A stretch of DNA of 64,000 bases. It comes from Phycisphaerales bacterium. Its GTDB lineage: Bacteria; Planctomycetota; Phycisphaerae; Phycisphaerales; UBA1924. Under the pieces are notes generated by a model. It was not told the origin of the DNA. It saw nothing but the letters and a program-made list of their open reading frames with translations, and searched no databases. Shown here piece by piece: positions 38,885 to 47,757 of the stretch (positions are counted from its first letter, which is position 1; each line of letters starts with the position of its first letter). The DNA lies in assembly GCA_029260345.1 (NCBI GenBank), contig JAJDDK010000002.1:248001-312000 (forward strand), in the 5' to 3' direction. A program made the translations under genes and the position numbers.

Positions 38885-39712
38885 ATGAAGCATGTGATTC
38901 TTCGATGGATTTTGGTGGCGGTCGCGGCACTAGTCGTGGGGCCGACGCTTTCGGTGCTGACCAGCCTCGCTCGCGATGCGGACGGTGGCGGGGCGGCGAC
39001 GCTGTTAGTGTCGGGTGCACCGATCATGGGCGCCATCGCTGGGCTCGTTGCGATCGCTATCGCCTCTGGGCTGGGCATGATCGTGGCCCGGATCACGAAT
39101 CCGGCGATGGGGCTGTTTTGTGCGGGAGCCGCGATCGCGTGGCCTGCGTTTACCGGCGCGGTTGGGGAGGACGTCATTCGCGTGGCGCAGTCCGCCTCGC
39201 CGCTGTGGGTGCTGGCCGGCGAGGGATTGCTGGTGACGATCGTGGGAGTTGCAGCTTCGTGGATTGTGATCGGCGGTCCTGGGGCCGGTGAAGATTCCAA
39301 GGAAATTTTTGATTCACAAAACGCGCTCGCCGCGAGCGTGACGTTCCTCGTCGGCGCCATCGTCGCTTGGGCGCTGGCTCGGGAAGGGACGCCGGGGCAG
39401 ATCTTGGCAGCCGCCGGAATCGCTTCCATTGTCGGGATCGCGGCGGGGCAGAGCGTCGCGCCTGGCGCTTCGATGGTGGTGTGCATTGGCGCTGCGCTGT
39501 TGCTTTCGGTGCTTGGTCCGGCAGCGGGCGCGATTCTTCAAGGGCGCGACATTGTCGAGACGGCGTATTCGAATGGGCTGTTCCCGCTGGCTCGAATCAC
39601 CCCATTATTCTGGCTGGCCGGGGCCTGGATGGGCGCGCCGATCGGGGCGGCATGGGCGGCATCCATGCTGGAAAAACGCACAGAAGCGACGAGTTCGGCG
39701 AAACGAGCCTAA
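38885..39712 (+). CDS. Polytopic membrane protein, hypothetical
   Basis: A 275-aa hydrophobic protein with about seven or eight helices, for example VILRWILVAVAALVVGPTLS, PIMGAIAGLVAIAIASGLGM and GLFCAGAAIAWPAFTGAV. Others include GEGLLVTIVGVAASWIVIGG, NALAASVTFLVGAIVAWALA and VVCIGAALLLSVLGPAAGAI. Small residues are abundant and charged motifs few. No transporter signature is recognised. It is divergent from hutH with 81 bp between starts; nothing links it to histidine uptake beyond location. Confidence 0.65.
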   Translation: MKHVILRWILVAVAALVVGPTLSVLTSLARDADGGGAATLLVSGAPIMGAIAGLVAIAIASGLGMIVARITNPAMGLFCAGAAIAWPAFTGAVGEDVIRVAQSASPLWVLAGEGLLVTIVGVAASWIVIGGPGAGEDSKEIFDSQNALAASVTFLVGAIVAWALAREGTPGQILAAAGIASIVGIAAGQSVAPGASMVVCIGAALLLSVLGPAAGAILQGRDIVETAYSNGLFPLARITPLFWLAGAWMGAPIGAAWAASMLEKRTEATSSAKRA

Positions 39713-39821
39713 TTGCCAGCATCGCCAGTTCAGACGCTCGGCCTATGATCGGGCGTGAATCTAGAAGGCGCCGGCCATCGAAGCCGTGACGCTACGACTT
39801 TTATTCACTTCCGGAGCCACG

Positions 39822-40649
39822 ATGAGCAACCGAAGCGTGCAGACGCCACACGGGGCGGCGACCAAATCCGGCCCGATGCCTGATGTGCAAGCAAGCGTCG
39901 ATGCGCGCCAAATCGCGATTGAGAAGGTGGGCGTCAAGGATGTGACGTACCCCATCACTCTCCGTACGCCCGATGGCGGCTGCCAGAGCACCGTCGCGTC
40001 GATCAACATGTACGTGTCCCTGCCGCACTACCAGAAGGGCACGCACATGAGCCGCTTCCTGGAAGTGCTCAATGAGAATGCCCAAGGCATCACCCCGGAC
40101 CGCATTCCGGAGATCACGCGGGAAATTCGGCGCCGCCTCGACGCCGAGGACGCTCATTTCGAGCTCCGCTTCACCTATTTCATCCGCAAGGCAGCCCCCG
40201 TCACCAAGCAGGCCGGCCTGATGGATTATCAGGTGACGTTCGAATGTCACTCAAATTCGCATGACGATTTCATTATGGGCGTGACGGCGCCGGCGACGAG
40301 CCTCTGCCCCTGTTCGAAGGAAATCAGTCGTTTCGGAGCGCACAACCAGCGGTGCCACATCAGCGCCAAGGTTCGCTTCCAGGGTGAACTCTGGATTGAG
40401 GATCTCGTCCGGCTGCTGGAGAAAGCCGCGTCCGCCGAGGTGTACGCGGTGCTCAAACGCCCAGACGAGAAATACGTCACAGAGGCGGCGTATGAGAATC
40501 CGAAATTCGTCGAGGACATCGTCCGCGACCTCGCGATCGCCCTTGAGGATGAGGATCGCATCCTGTGGTATTCGATCGACAGCGAGAATTTCGAGTCGAT
40601 CCATAATCACAGTGCCTATGCGCAGATCACGCGCGACAAGCGGGAGTGA
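39822..40649 (+). CDS. folE2: GTP cyclohydrolase IB
   Basis: FolE2 converts GTP to dihydroneopterin triphosphate for folate (and queuosine) synthesis, replacing zinc-only FolE. The 275-aa product from the ATG at 39822 shows DVQASVDARQIAIEKVGVKD at the start, MYVSLPHYQKGTHMSRF, the metal-binding Cys in PATSLCPCSKEIS, HNQRCHISAKV and SENFESIHNHSAYAQI at the end. All are conserved COG1469 features. The start gives the family N-terminus; the longer frame adds 12 residues only. It stands alone, unlinked to other folate genes. Confidence 0.95.
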   Translation: MSNRSVQTPHGAATKSGPMPDVQASVDARQIAIEKVGVKDVTYPITLRTPDGGCQSTVASINMYVSLPHYQKGTHMSRFLEVLNENAQGITPDRIPEITREIRRRLDAEDAHFELRFTYFIRKAAPVTKQAGLMDYQVTFECHSNSHDDFIMGVTAPATSLCPCSKEISRFGAHNQRCHISAKVRFQGELWIEDLVRLLEKAASAEVYAVLKRPDEKYVTEAAYENPKFVEDIVRDLAIALEDEDRILWYSIDSENFESIHNHSAYAQITRDKRE

Positions 40650-40810
40650 TTTCACCCCCGGAGCAAGCCTCGGCGCCAGTCGAATCCGAAAATCGATGCC
40701 GACCTGACCCCAATTCCCTCATGCCATCTCAGGCGAGCCCGCGCTCGCTCCGATAATCTGCTCAACGCAACGGCGCGATCGCCCCGCCCACGGATGGAGC
40801 CAGCGGCACG

Positions 40811-43087
40811 GTGAAGACGGATCGCCTCATTCCAAGCATGTTCCATCGGCGCCTCGCGCTGCTGATGGTGTTCTTCCTGCTGGGAGGAGGCGTCCTCCTG
40901 GCGCGCGTCGCGCGGCTCACGCTCGTTGATGGCCCCGGCCTCCTCGCCGAGGCCGAACGACGCCTCGTCTCCGAGCGGTGGATTGAGACGACGCGCGGCC
41001 GCATCCTCGATCGCAACGGCCGCGTGTTGGCGATGGATCGCCCGGCGTTTGACGTCGCGGTGGACTATCAAGTCATTACCGGTGATTGGGCGGACCAGCA
41101 GGCGGCCGTCGCGGCCCGCCGCGCCAATATCGACCAGTGGCTGGAACTCAGTCCAGCCGAACGCGATGCGCTCATCGAGGTGGAGCTTCCTCCATACCGC
41201 GCGCAACTCGAAGCGATGTGGGATGAATTCGCTCTTACGGCGCAGCTCCCACGCGAAGAGCTTGAACGCCGCAAGAGCGCCGTGATTTCATACGTGCAGC
41301 GCATGGCGGTAAGTATTTGGGAGCGACGCCGCCTGGCGCGCCAGCGCGAACTTTCGCGCGAGCGTGAGACCATGGTCGAAGTGGACATGCGCGATGTGGC
41401 CCGCCCGATTCGCGAACAGCGCGAGCCGCACGTGCTTCTGCATGGTGTGGATGACAACGTCGCGTTTTCGTTTCGCAAACTTGCCGAAGAGCACCCCGGC
41501 CTGACAATCAGCGATGGCGTGTCGCGTGAGTATCCGTACGAGACGATGGAAGTTGTGGTTGACCTGTCATCGTTTCCAGCACACTTACGCAAGCCGCATA
41601 TGAAGTCCGTGACCGTGCGCGGCGTGGCGACGGATCAGATCGGATGGATGCGGGATCGCGTCTTTGAAGAGGACATCGATCGGCGTTTCAAAGCGACCGG
41701 CATTGAGCCGGCGGATGATCCCGGACGTTATCTGCCGGGTGACTCGGTCGGGTCGGCAGGATTGGAAAAGTCACTTGAAGTGGCGCTGCGCGGGTCGCGC
41801 GGGCGCCTGGCGCGTCGCCTCGACACCGGCAACGTCGATCGCGTTGAACCTGTTCCCGGCTCGGATGCGATGCTCGCGATCGACATCGAATTGCAGGCGC
41901 AGTTGCAGGCCATACTTGACCCGGCGCTGGGGCTGACGATCGTGCAGGATTGGCACGGCAACCTTGAGGATCGGCTGAGTCAACAGCTCGCGGCGGGCAT
42001 CGCGGTGATCGACATCGACACCGGTGAGACGTTGGCGCTTGCGTCCACGCCGTCATTCACGCGCGATGAGATTGAGACGGATTCGGAACGCATCTTCAGC
42101 GATCCAATTCTGGCGCCGGCGATCAATCGCGCGTTTGGCCGGCCTTATGAGCCGGGCTCGATCGTGAAGCCGCTGGTGCTGGCGACGGCGGTGAGTGAAG
42201 GCGCGCACAGTTTGGGGACAATGATTCAGTGCAACGGTCACTTGTTCCCCGGGCGCAAAGACATCTACCGGTGTTGGATTTTCCGTGATCGATTCAGCTT
42301 CACGACACATTCGAATCAGGTCGGCGGGCCGCTTGACGGCGAAACGGCAATTGCACGGTCGTGCAACATTTACTTCTACACCATCGGGCGTGCGCTGGGC
42401 GCCGATCGCTTGGCGGCGATGTACACGCGATTAGGTGTCGGAGAAGGATTTCGATTCGGACTCGAACCCGGGCAACCGGGCTTCATGGGGCGGCTGGATG
42501 GTTCGGCGCTTGAGGCGACTGACGCATACTTCCTCGCGATGGGACAGGGGCCGGTGAGCTGGACGCCGCTGCACGCCGCCAATGCGTACGCAACGCTGGC
42601 GCGAGGCGGAGTCACGCTTGAGCCGCGACTCCTGCGCGCAACTGGCGAGTCGCAGCGCACGGTCGATCTTCAGTGGAACAAGACCGCAGTTGCGACGGCC
42701 CTTGAAGGTTTGCGCCGAGGCGTGAATGAAGATTATGGAACCGGTCACCATTTCACGACGGGCGAAGGTCGCCGCGAACGCATTTTCAACGCAGAAGGCC
42801 TGCGCATCGCCGGCAAGACGGGCACGGCGGAATCTGGCCCGATATATGCAGACACCGACAATGACGGTGAACTTGATCGCGATGCAGATGGACATCTGAT
42901 CGCGGTGCGCTCGGGCGATCACAGCTGGACGACGGTGCTCGTCGGCCCCAAGAACGGCGAATATCGATACGCCATCTCCGTTGTCGTGGAATACGGCGGC
43001 AGCGGCAGCCGCGTCGCTGGGCCCATTGCAAATCAGGCCGTTCATGCGTTGCAACAGCATGGCTACCTCCCCGGAGGTGGCTCGTGA
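40811..43087 (+). CDS. mrdA: Penicillin-binding protein 2 (elongation transpeptidase)
   Basis: A class B PBP cross-linking peptidoglycan during lateral growth with RodA. A short cytosolic tail and membrane helix (LALLMVFFLLGGGVLLARVA) precede the pedestal (RGRILDRNGRVLAMDRPAFD). The transpeptidase motifs are SIVK (Ser450), SCN (Ser517) and KTG (Lys669). The 758 aa are longer than E. coli PBP2 (633) because of a charged insert around residues 115-200. A second insert of about 20 residues right after KTGTAE reads DTDNDGELDRDADG, like a calcium-binding loop. The start is GTG; an ATG at 40838 is possible. It overlaps rodA by 4 bp. Confidence 0.93.
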   Translation: MKTDRLIPSMFHRRLALLMVFFLLGGGVLLARVARLTLVDGPGLLAEAERRLVSERWIETTRGRILDRNGRVLAMDRPAFDVAVDYQVITGDWADQQAAVAARRANIDQWLELSPAERDALIEVELPPYRAQLEAMWDEFALTAQLPREELERRKSAVISYVQRMAVSIWERRRLARQRELSRERETMVEVDMRDVARPIREQREPHVLLHGVDDNVAFSFRKLAEEHPGLTISDGVSREYPYETMEVVVDLSSFPAHLRKPHMKSVTVRGVATDQIGWMRDRVFEEDIDRRFKATGIEPADDPGRYLPGDSVGSAGLEKSLEVALRGSRGRLARRLDTGNVDRVEPVPGSDAMLAIDIELQAQLQAILDPALGLTIVQDWHGNLEDRLSQQLAAGIAVIDIDTGETLALASTPSFTRDEIETDSERIFSDPILAPAINRAFGRPYEPGSIVKPLVLATAVSEGAHSLGTMIQCNGHLFPGRKDIYRCWIFRDRFSFTTHSNQVGGPLDGETAIARSCNIYFYTIGRALGADRLAAMYTRLGVGEGFRFGLEPGQPGFMGRLDGSALEATDAYFLAMGQGPVSWTPLHAANAYATLARGGVTLEPRLLRATGESQRTVDLQWNKTAVATALEGLRRGVNEDYGTGHHFTTGEGRRERIFNAEGLRIAGKTGTAESGPIYADTDNDGELDRDADGHLIAVRSGDHSWTTVLVGPKNGEYRYAISVVVEYGGSGSRVAGPIANQAVHALQQHGYLPGGGS

Positions 43088-44316
43088 GCCGAACCGCGAT
43101 GACGCCAGTTCGATGGAACGATGCGCGGCTTCATTCGACGTCTCCCGCGGCGCGCCGGCCACGCGCGATGTGGCGCCACCCTGGATGGATTTGCGTGGGC
43201 AGTGCAATGGCGCTGGTCGGACTGGGCGTCCTGTCCATCAATCTGACATCAGGCGTGAACGCCGAAGGTGTTGGCGGGTTCGCGATTCGTCAGCTCATGT
43301 TCGTCCCAGTTGGGTTGCTCGCGGCGGCCATCGCCGCGGCGCCGCACTACAAATTCATTAGCCGCATGACGCCGTTTCTCGTGATTGCATCACTTGCGAT
43401 GCTCCTACTCGTGCTGATCCCGTTTGTTCCGGAATGGATCGTGAAGCCCCGCAACGGCGCCCGCCGATGGATCAACCTTGGAGTCGTGGATTTTCAGCCC
43501 AGTGAAATTGCGAAGGTCGCGTACTTGCTCATGCTCGCGCGCTATCTCCGATTTCGGAAAAACTACCGCACGCTCCGCGGCTTGATACCGCCACTGGCGC
43601 TCACGTTCCTGCCAATGGGCCTCATCGTGGTCGAGCCAGACCTCGGCACGGCATTGCTCTTCCTGCCAACATTTTTTGCAATGCTGATTGCGGCCGGCGC
43701 CAAACTCAAACACCTGGCGCTGCTCGTTCTCGCAGCGGTGACGCTGGCGCCGGCGATGTATCCGATACTGAAGCCGCACCAGCGCGACCGTGTGCATGCG
43801 ATGTGGAATCAACTGCGCGGCGACCGGCGTCAGGCGGATTCGATCAATTACCAGGGGTTTCAAGCCATCACGCTGGTCGGCGCCGGCGGGGCTGCAGGGC
43901 TGGGTGCGGAAAAAAGCCGCGCGATTATTGACTTCAACAACCTGCCCGAAGATCACAACGACATGATCTTTGCAGTGATTGCAAACCGGTTCGGATTGTT
44001 CGGCGCGGCGCTTACGGTTGGGCTGTATTTGACATGGATTGGAGGGGCGCTCTGGTGCGCCGGCGCCTGCAAGGATCCATTCGGCCGGCTGCTCGTCGTG
44101 GGACTCGCATCCATGATTGGCGCGCAGGCCATCATCAATATCGCCATGACGATCGGGTTGGCGCCGATCACAGGCATGACGCTGCCGTTTGTTTCCTACG
44201 GCGGATCGAGTCTCGTCGTCGCGTTCATCATGACCGGATTGATTGTGAACGTGGCGATGCGCCGGCCGGCGTATCTGGCGCGCCAAAGCTTTGAATTCGG
44301 CGCGGACGACGAATAA
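43084..44316 (+). CDS. rodA: RodA-type SEDS peptidoglycan polymerase
   Basis: A 410-aa SEDS glycosyltransferase with about ten membrane helices, partner of PBP2. Family motifs include GARRWINLGVVDFQPSEIAK, LIVVEPDLGTALLFLPTF (with the catalytic-region Asp), GAGGAAGLGAEKSRAII, LPEDHNDMIFAVIANRFGL and PITGMTLPFVSYGGSSL. An N-terminal, probably cytosolic, extension of about 35 residues is longer than usual. The GTG start overlaps the mrdA stop (GTGA), so the two are translationally coupled. mreBCD are not in the window. Confidence 0.93.
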   Translation: MSRTAMTPVRWNDARLHSTSPAARRPRAMWRHPGWICVGSAMALVGLGVLSINLTSGVNAEGVGGFAIRQLMFVPVGLLAAAIAAAPHYKFISRMTPFLVIASLAMLLLVLIPFVPEWIVKPRNGARRWINLGVVDFQPSEIAKVAYLLMLARYLRFRKNYRTLRGLIPPLALTFLPMGLIVVEPDLGTALLFLPTFFAMLIAAGAKLKHLALLVLAAVTLAPAMYPILKPHQRDRVHAMWNQLRGDRRQADSINYQGFQAITLVGAGGAAGLGAEKSRAIIDFNNLPEDHNDMIFAVIANRFGLFGAALTVGLYLTWIGGALWCAGACKDPFGRLLVVGLASMIGAQAIINIAMTIGLAPITGMTLPFVSYGGSSLVVAFIMTGLIVNVAMRRPAYLARQSFEFGADDE

Positions 44317-44322
44317 TCAGTC

Positions 44323-44853
44323 TCAGTCAGGTGAATCGGATTCGTACTCACGAATCATTCCCGCCACTTCATCCGCGAGCTCGTTGGGAATCGGAATCGT
44401 GAGGTTGTATTGCACGATGAGCCAGCGGTCGCCCTGTTTGCGGAGCGCGCCGGAGCCGCGCGTTTCGCCGAGTCGTGCGTTCATGAGCCGTTCATCGAAC
44501 CAAGCGAACGAACCATCTGACGAGACATCAATGTGCCGCTCCAGCGGCTCATACACCCAGGCGCTCTCCGTTTGAAAGTACGGCATGGCGAATGCTTTGA
44601 ACTCGGACAGCGACCACCGCTCGGTGGCGTCCGTGCCGAGGAAGACCGCTTCTGGGGCGTAAAGCGCAAAGTAGGTGCGCTCATCCGCTGTCGCGGCCGC
44701 GTGGTGCAGGGCGACCAGCGTTTCAGAAATTTGCACTTCCGCGTTGACGTCATTGCTCGTGTGAGCCGCGCGATGATTCTGGCACGCCCCAAGCGCATTG
44801 AGTATGGCGAGAGCGGCAGCGAACTGGAATAGATGAATCGGAGTGGTCTTCAT
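44323..44853 (-). CDS. Lipoprotein with SnoaL/NTF2-like domain
   Basis: A 176-aa protein. The signal peptide (HLFQFAAALAILNALGAC) ends in a lipobox. The mature part is an NTF2/SnoaL cone: ISETLVALHHAAATADERTY, FALYAPEAVFLGTDATERWS, FKAFAMPYFQTESAWVYEPL, and strands ending QGDRWLIVQYNLTIPIPNEL. This matches the 'nuclear transport factor 2 family' of small lipoproteins often annotated as ketosteroid-isomerase-like; no activity can be predicted. The start at 44853 is set by the signal peptide; the frame upstream antisense to rsmG is a shadow. It is tail-to-tail with rodA, 6 bp apart. Confidence 0.8.
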   Translation of the reverse strand: MKTTPIHLFQFAAALAILNALGACQNHRAAHTSNDVNAEVQISETLVALHHAAATADERTYFALYAPEAVFLGTDATERWSLSEFKAFAMPYFQTESAWVYEPLERHIDVSSDGSFAWFDERLMNARLGETRGSGALRKQGDRWLIVQYNLTIPIPNELADEVAGMIREYESDSPD

Positions 44854-44908
44854 GCGATGAGTATGATGCCGACCCGTTGGATCTGCACACGCTTTCTCAG
44901 GACCACAC

Positions 44909-45613
44909 ATGCCCGCACCGCCCCAGACGTTTCTTGAAGAGTCGGCCGCGATCGGCGTCGCGTTTGACGACGGTGATCTTGACAAGCTCGGGCGATATCT
45001 GGAGTTGCTGCAAGAAGCCAACACCCGGTTCAATCTGACATCAATCACGGATCTGGATGAAGCGTGGCGGCGGCACATCCTCGATTCAATGACGCTCCTC
45101 CCGATGCTGGCGTCGATGGATGCAGGTGAAACGGTGGTTGATGTCGGCAGTGGGGGCGGGGCGCCGGGGCTGCCGCTCGCCATCGCGCTGCCAGAATTGA
45201 AGTTCACGCTGATTGAATCAACGGGCAAAAAAGCTGGTTACCTGAACGAGACTGCTCAGTCGCTCGGGCTTGCCAATGTGACGGTCGTAAACGCCCGCGC
45301 TGAGGATGTTGGTCGTGACGAGGCTCATCGCGATCACTATGCGGCGGCCACTGCACGGGCGCTCGGGCCATTGCGGGTTTCGCTCGAACTGGTCATGCCG
45401 CTCGTGCGCCCCGGAGGTTTGGGGCTCTTCATCAAGGGCGCCAAAGCTGCGGCAGAGCTTCAAGAAGCAAAAAGGGCACTGAAATTACTGGGCGGCGCCG
45501 TCATCGAAAATTCGCAGACGCCGACGGGCCGCATTGTCGTCGTTGAAAAATTACATCCGACGGGATCCAAATACCCGCGCCGCCCGGGTGAGCCAAAACG
45601 CGATCCGCTCTGA
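44909..45613 (+). CDS. rsmG: 16S rRNA (guanine527-N7)-methyltransferase
   Basis: RsmG (GidB) methylates G527 of 16S rRNA. The 234-aa product has NTRFNLTSITDLDEAWRRHI, HILDSMTLLP and the SAM-binding VVDVGSGGGAPGLPLAIALP. FTLIESTGKKAGYLNETAQS and the catalytic-region NARAEDVGR...ATARALGPL follow. Length and motif order match the family. It is divergent from the NTF2-like lipoprotein and is followed by a dinG-type gene after 47 bp. Confidence 0.95.
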   Translation: MPAPPQTFLEESAAIGVAFDDGDLDKLGRYLELLQEANTRFNLTSITDLDEAWRRHILDSMTLLPMLASMDAGETVVDVGSGGGAPGLPLAIALPELKFTLIESTGKKAGYLNETAQSLGLANVTVVNARAEDVGRDEAHRDHYAAATARALGPLRVSLELVMPLVRPGGLGLFIKGAKAAAELQEAKRALKLLGGAVIENSQTPTGRIVVVEKLHPTGSKYPRRPGEPKRDPL

Positions 45614-45660
45614 TCATTCCTGAGTGGCGCGACATCGCACCGCCGCCGTACACTTCATCG

Positions 45661-47721
45661 ATGCCGCTTCGCCTTTCCGACTTCTTTGATGCCGACGGAC
45701 CCGTAGCGCGGGTGCTGGGCGATGATTTTGAGGCGAGGCCGCAACAGCGCGAAATGTCCGAAGCCGTGGCCAAGGCGCTCGGCGGTCGCGAGCATCTTCT
45801 GGTCGAGGCGGGAACCGGCGTCGGCAAGTCGTTCGCCTATCTGGCGCCGGCCATTCTGCAAATACTGGAACGCAAGGAACGCGTCGTCATTGCGACGAAC
45901 ACCATCGCGTTGCAGGAGCAGATCCTCGGGAAGGACGTGCCGGCCATGCGGCATGTGCTCGAGGCGGCGGGGGATGAACGGACCTTCAAAGCGGCGCTTG
46001 TGAAAGGCCGCGGCAACTACCTCTCTATCCGCCGACTCAAACTTGCTTCGCAAAGACAGGACAAACTCTTTCACGAGCCAGGCCAGATTCGAACGCTTCA
46101 CCAGATCGAAGACTGGGCGTACGACACCAAGGACGGGACGCTGGCGACGCTGCCGCAACTGGAGCGCCACGCCGTGTGGGAGCGGGTGCAGAGCGATGCG
46201 GGCAACTGCATGGGGCGCAAGTGCACGCATTTCAAGGAATGCTTCTTTCAGTCGGATCGGCGGCGCATGGAGCTTGCGCATCTTCTCGTTTGCAATCACG
46301 CCATGCTGTGCAGCGACCTCGCCCTGCGCCGGCGCGATATTTCGCTGTTGCCGGACTACGACCATGTGATCATCGATGAAGCGCATGCGCTTGAAGAAGT
46401 CGCGACGGACCATTTCGGCTTGTCCGTCGCCGAAGGTCGCGTGCGGTTCATGCTGAATGCGTTGCACGAGCCGCGCCGGTCGCGCGGCTTGCTCGTGTCC
46501 ATCGGGCTGGCGACCGATCCCGCGCTGATCGACTCCGGCCTGCGCGCTGTGGCGTCCGCGGCTCAATCCGCGACGATGTTCTTTGATCAGCTTGTGCAAT
46601 TCGCGCGGCGCGGCAGCGCTTCAGACACCGGCGCCGTCAGCCGACGCGTTCGAGAGGAGGATGAACATTTCGACAACATGCTGTCGCCGGCGATGCGCGA
46701 TCTGGTGCTGCATCTGAAGCGGATGCGCGAAGCCGCCAAGGTGGATGCGGATCGGTACGAACTCAGTGCGTACATCGACCGGGCTGAACTCATTGCGGAT
46801 GAACTCGAGGCGCTGTGCGAACGAACGCTCGACGGCTGCGCCTACTGGGTTGAAACGCAACGCCGCGATCGTGGTGTCACGGCGTCTATTTCCTGTTCGC
46901 CCATCGACGTGGCGCCGGCGCTCAAGGATGCGCTTTTCGAACGAGACTGTTCCGTGGTGTTAACCTCCGCGACGCTGACCACCGGTGGGCGGTCATTCGA
47001 TCACGCCATTCGCAGGCTCGGTTGTGAGGACGCGACCACCGTTGCGCTCGGCAGCCCGTTCGACCACGCTCGACAGGTCGAACTCATGGTTGATGCGACG
47101 ATGCCCGACCCGCGAGCCGCGGATTACATCGAGGCGCTGGCCGATCGAATCCTGACGAACATCGACGAGACCGACGGCGGCGCCTTTGTTCTCTTCACAA
47201 GTTACAACACCATGGGGCGCATCGCGGACCGCCTGCTCCCCGAATTTGAACAACGCATGATGCCGGTCTGGGTGCAAGGCCGCGACGGTTCGCGCGGCGC
47301 CATGCTCGACTCTTTTCGCCTTGAAAGTCGCGGCGTTCTCTTTGGCACGTCCAGCTTCTGGCAAGGCGTGGACGTGCGCGGCGACGCCCTCCGCAATGTC
47401 ATCATCACGCGCCTGCCCTTTGAACCGCCCGACCGGCCCGTTGTCGAAGCACGAAACGAACTCATCAAGGAACGCGGCGGCGACCCATTCCGTGACGATT
47501 CCCTGCCCCGCGCCGTGATCCGATTCAAACAAGGATTTGGCCGGCTCATCCGCAGCGCCGGCGACCATGGCCGCGTCGTGGTGCTGGACCCTCGGATTGT
47601 CACCAAGTTTTACGGTCGCGCTTTCCTCGCCGCGATCCCTGAAGGCGTCGCCGAACGCATGCACGTGCGCCGGCCGGGAGCGCCCGACATCGAAACCGTC
47701 GCCGACTATCCTGTGGACTGA
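45661..47721 (+). CDS. DinG-family ATP-dependent DNA helicase
   Basis: A 686-aa XPD/DinG-type superfamily 2 helicase. Walker A is LVEAGTGVGKSFAY, and motif Ia is VIATNTIALQEQIL. The Fe-S cluster cysteines fit NCMGRKCTHFKEC and the Cys in LLVCNHAMLC. DEAH is in VIIDEAHALEEVA. Helicase motifs V and VI (LFGTSSFWQGVDVRGDALRN; FKQGFGRLIRSAGDHGRVVV) follow. Such proteins unwind R-loops and damaged DNA. The exact subgroup (DinG or YoaA) is not decided. A possible start upstream was not needed; the ATG at 45661 begins the family match. Confidence 0.92.
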   Translation: MPLRLSDFFDADGPVARVLGDDFEARPQQREMSEAVAKALGGREHLLVEAGTGVGKSFAYLAPAILQILERKERVVIATNTIALQEQILGKDVPAMRHVLEAAGDERTFKAALVKGRGNYLSIRRLKLASQRQDKLFHEPGQIRTLHQIEDWAYDTKDGTLATLPQLERHAVWERVQSDAGNCMGRKCTHFKECFFQSDRRRMELAHLLVCNHAMLCSDLALRRRDISLLPDYDHVIIDEAHALEEVATDHFGLSVAEGRVRFMLNALHEPRRSRGLLVSIGLATDPALIDSGLRAVASAAQSATMFFDQLVQFARRGSASDTGAVSRRVREEDEHFDNMLSPAMRDLVLHLKRMREAAKVDADRYELSAYIDRAELIADELEALCERTLDGCAYWVETQRRDRGVTASISCSPIDVAPALKDALFERDCSVVLTSATLTTGGRSFDHAIRRLGCEDATTVALGSPFDHARQVELMVDATMPDPRAADYIEALADRILTNIDETDGGAFVLFTSYNTMGRIADRLLPEFEQRMMPVWVQGRDGSRGAMLDSFRLESRGVLFGTSSFWQGVDVRGDALRNVIITRLPFEPPDRPVVEARNELIKERGGDPFRDDSLPRAVIRFKQGFGRLIRSAGDHGRVVVLDPRIVTKFYGRAFLAAIPEGVAERMHVRRPGAPDIETVADYPVD

Positions 47722-47757
47722 CGAATTCGCCACTTCACCTTGCAAGGAACGGAGCGC

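Noticed and set aside
44854-45228. N-terminal extension of the NTF2-like lipoprotein
   Set aside because: It is antisense to rsmG, and a complete lipoprotein signal peptide starts at 44853.
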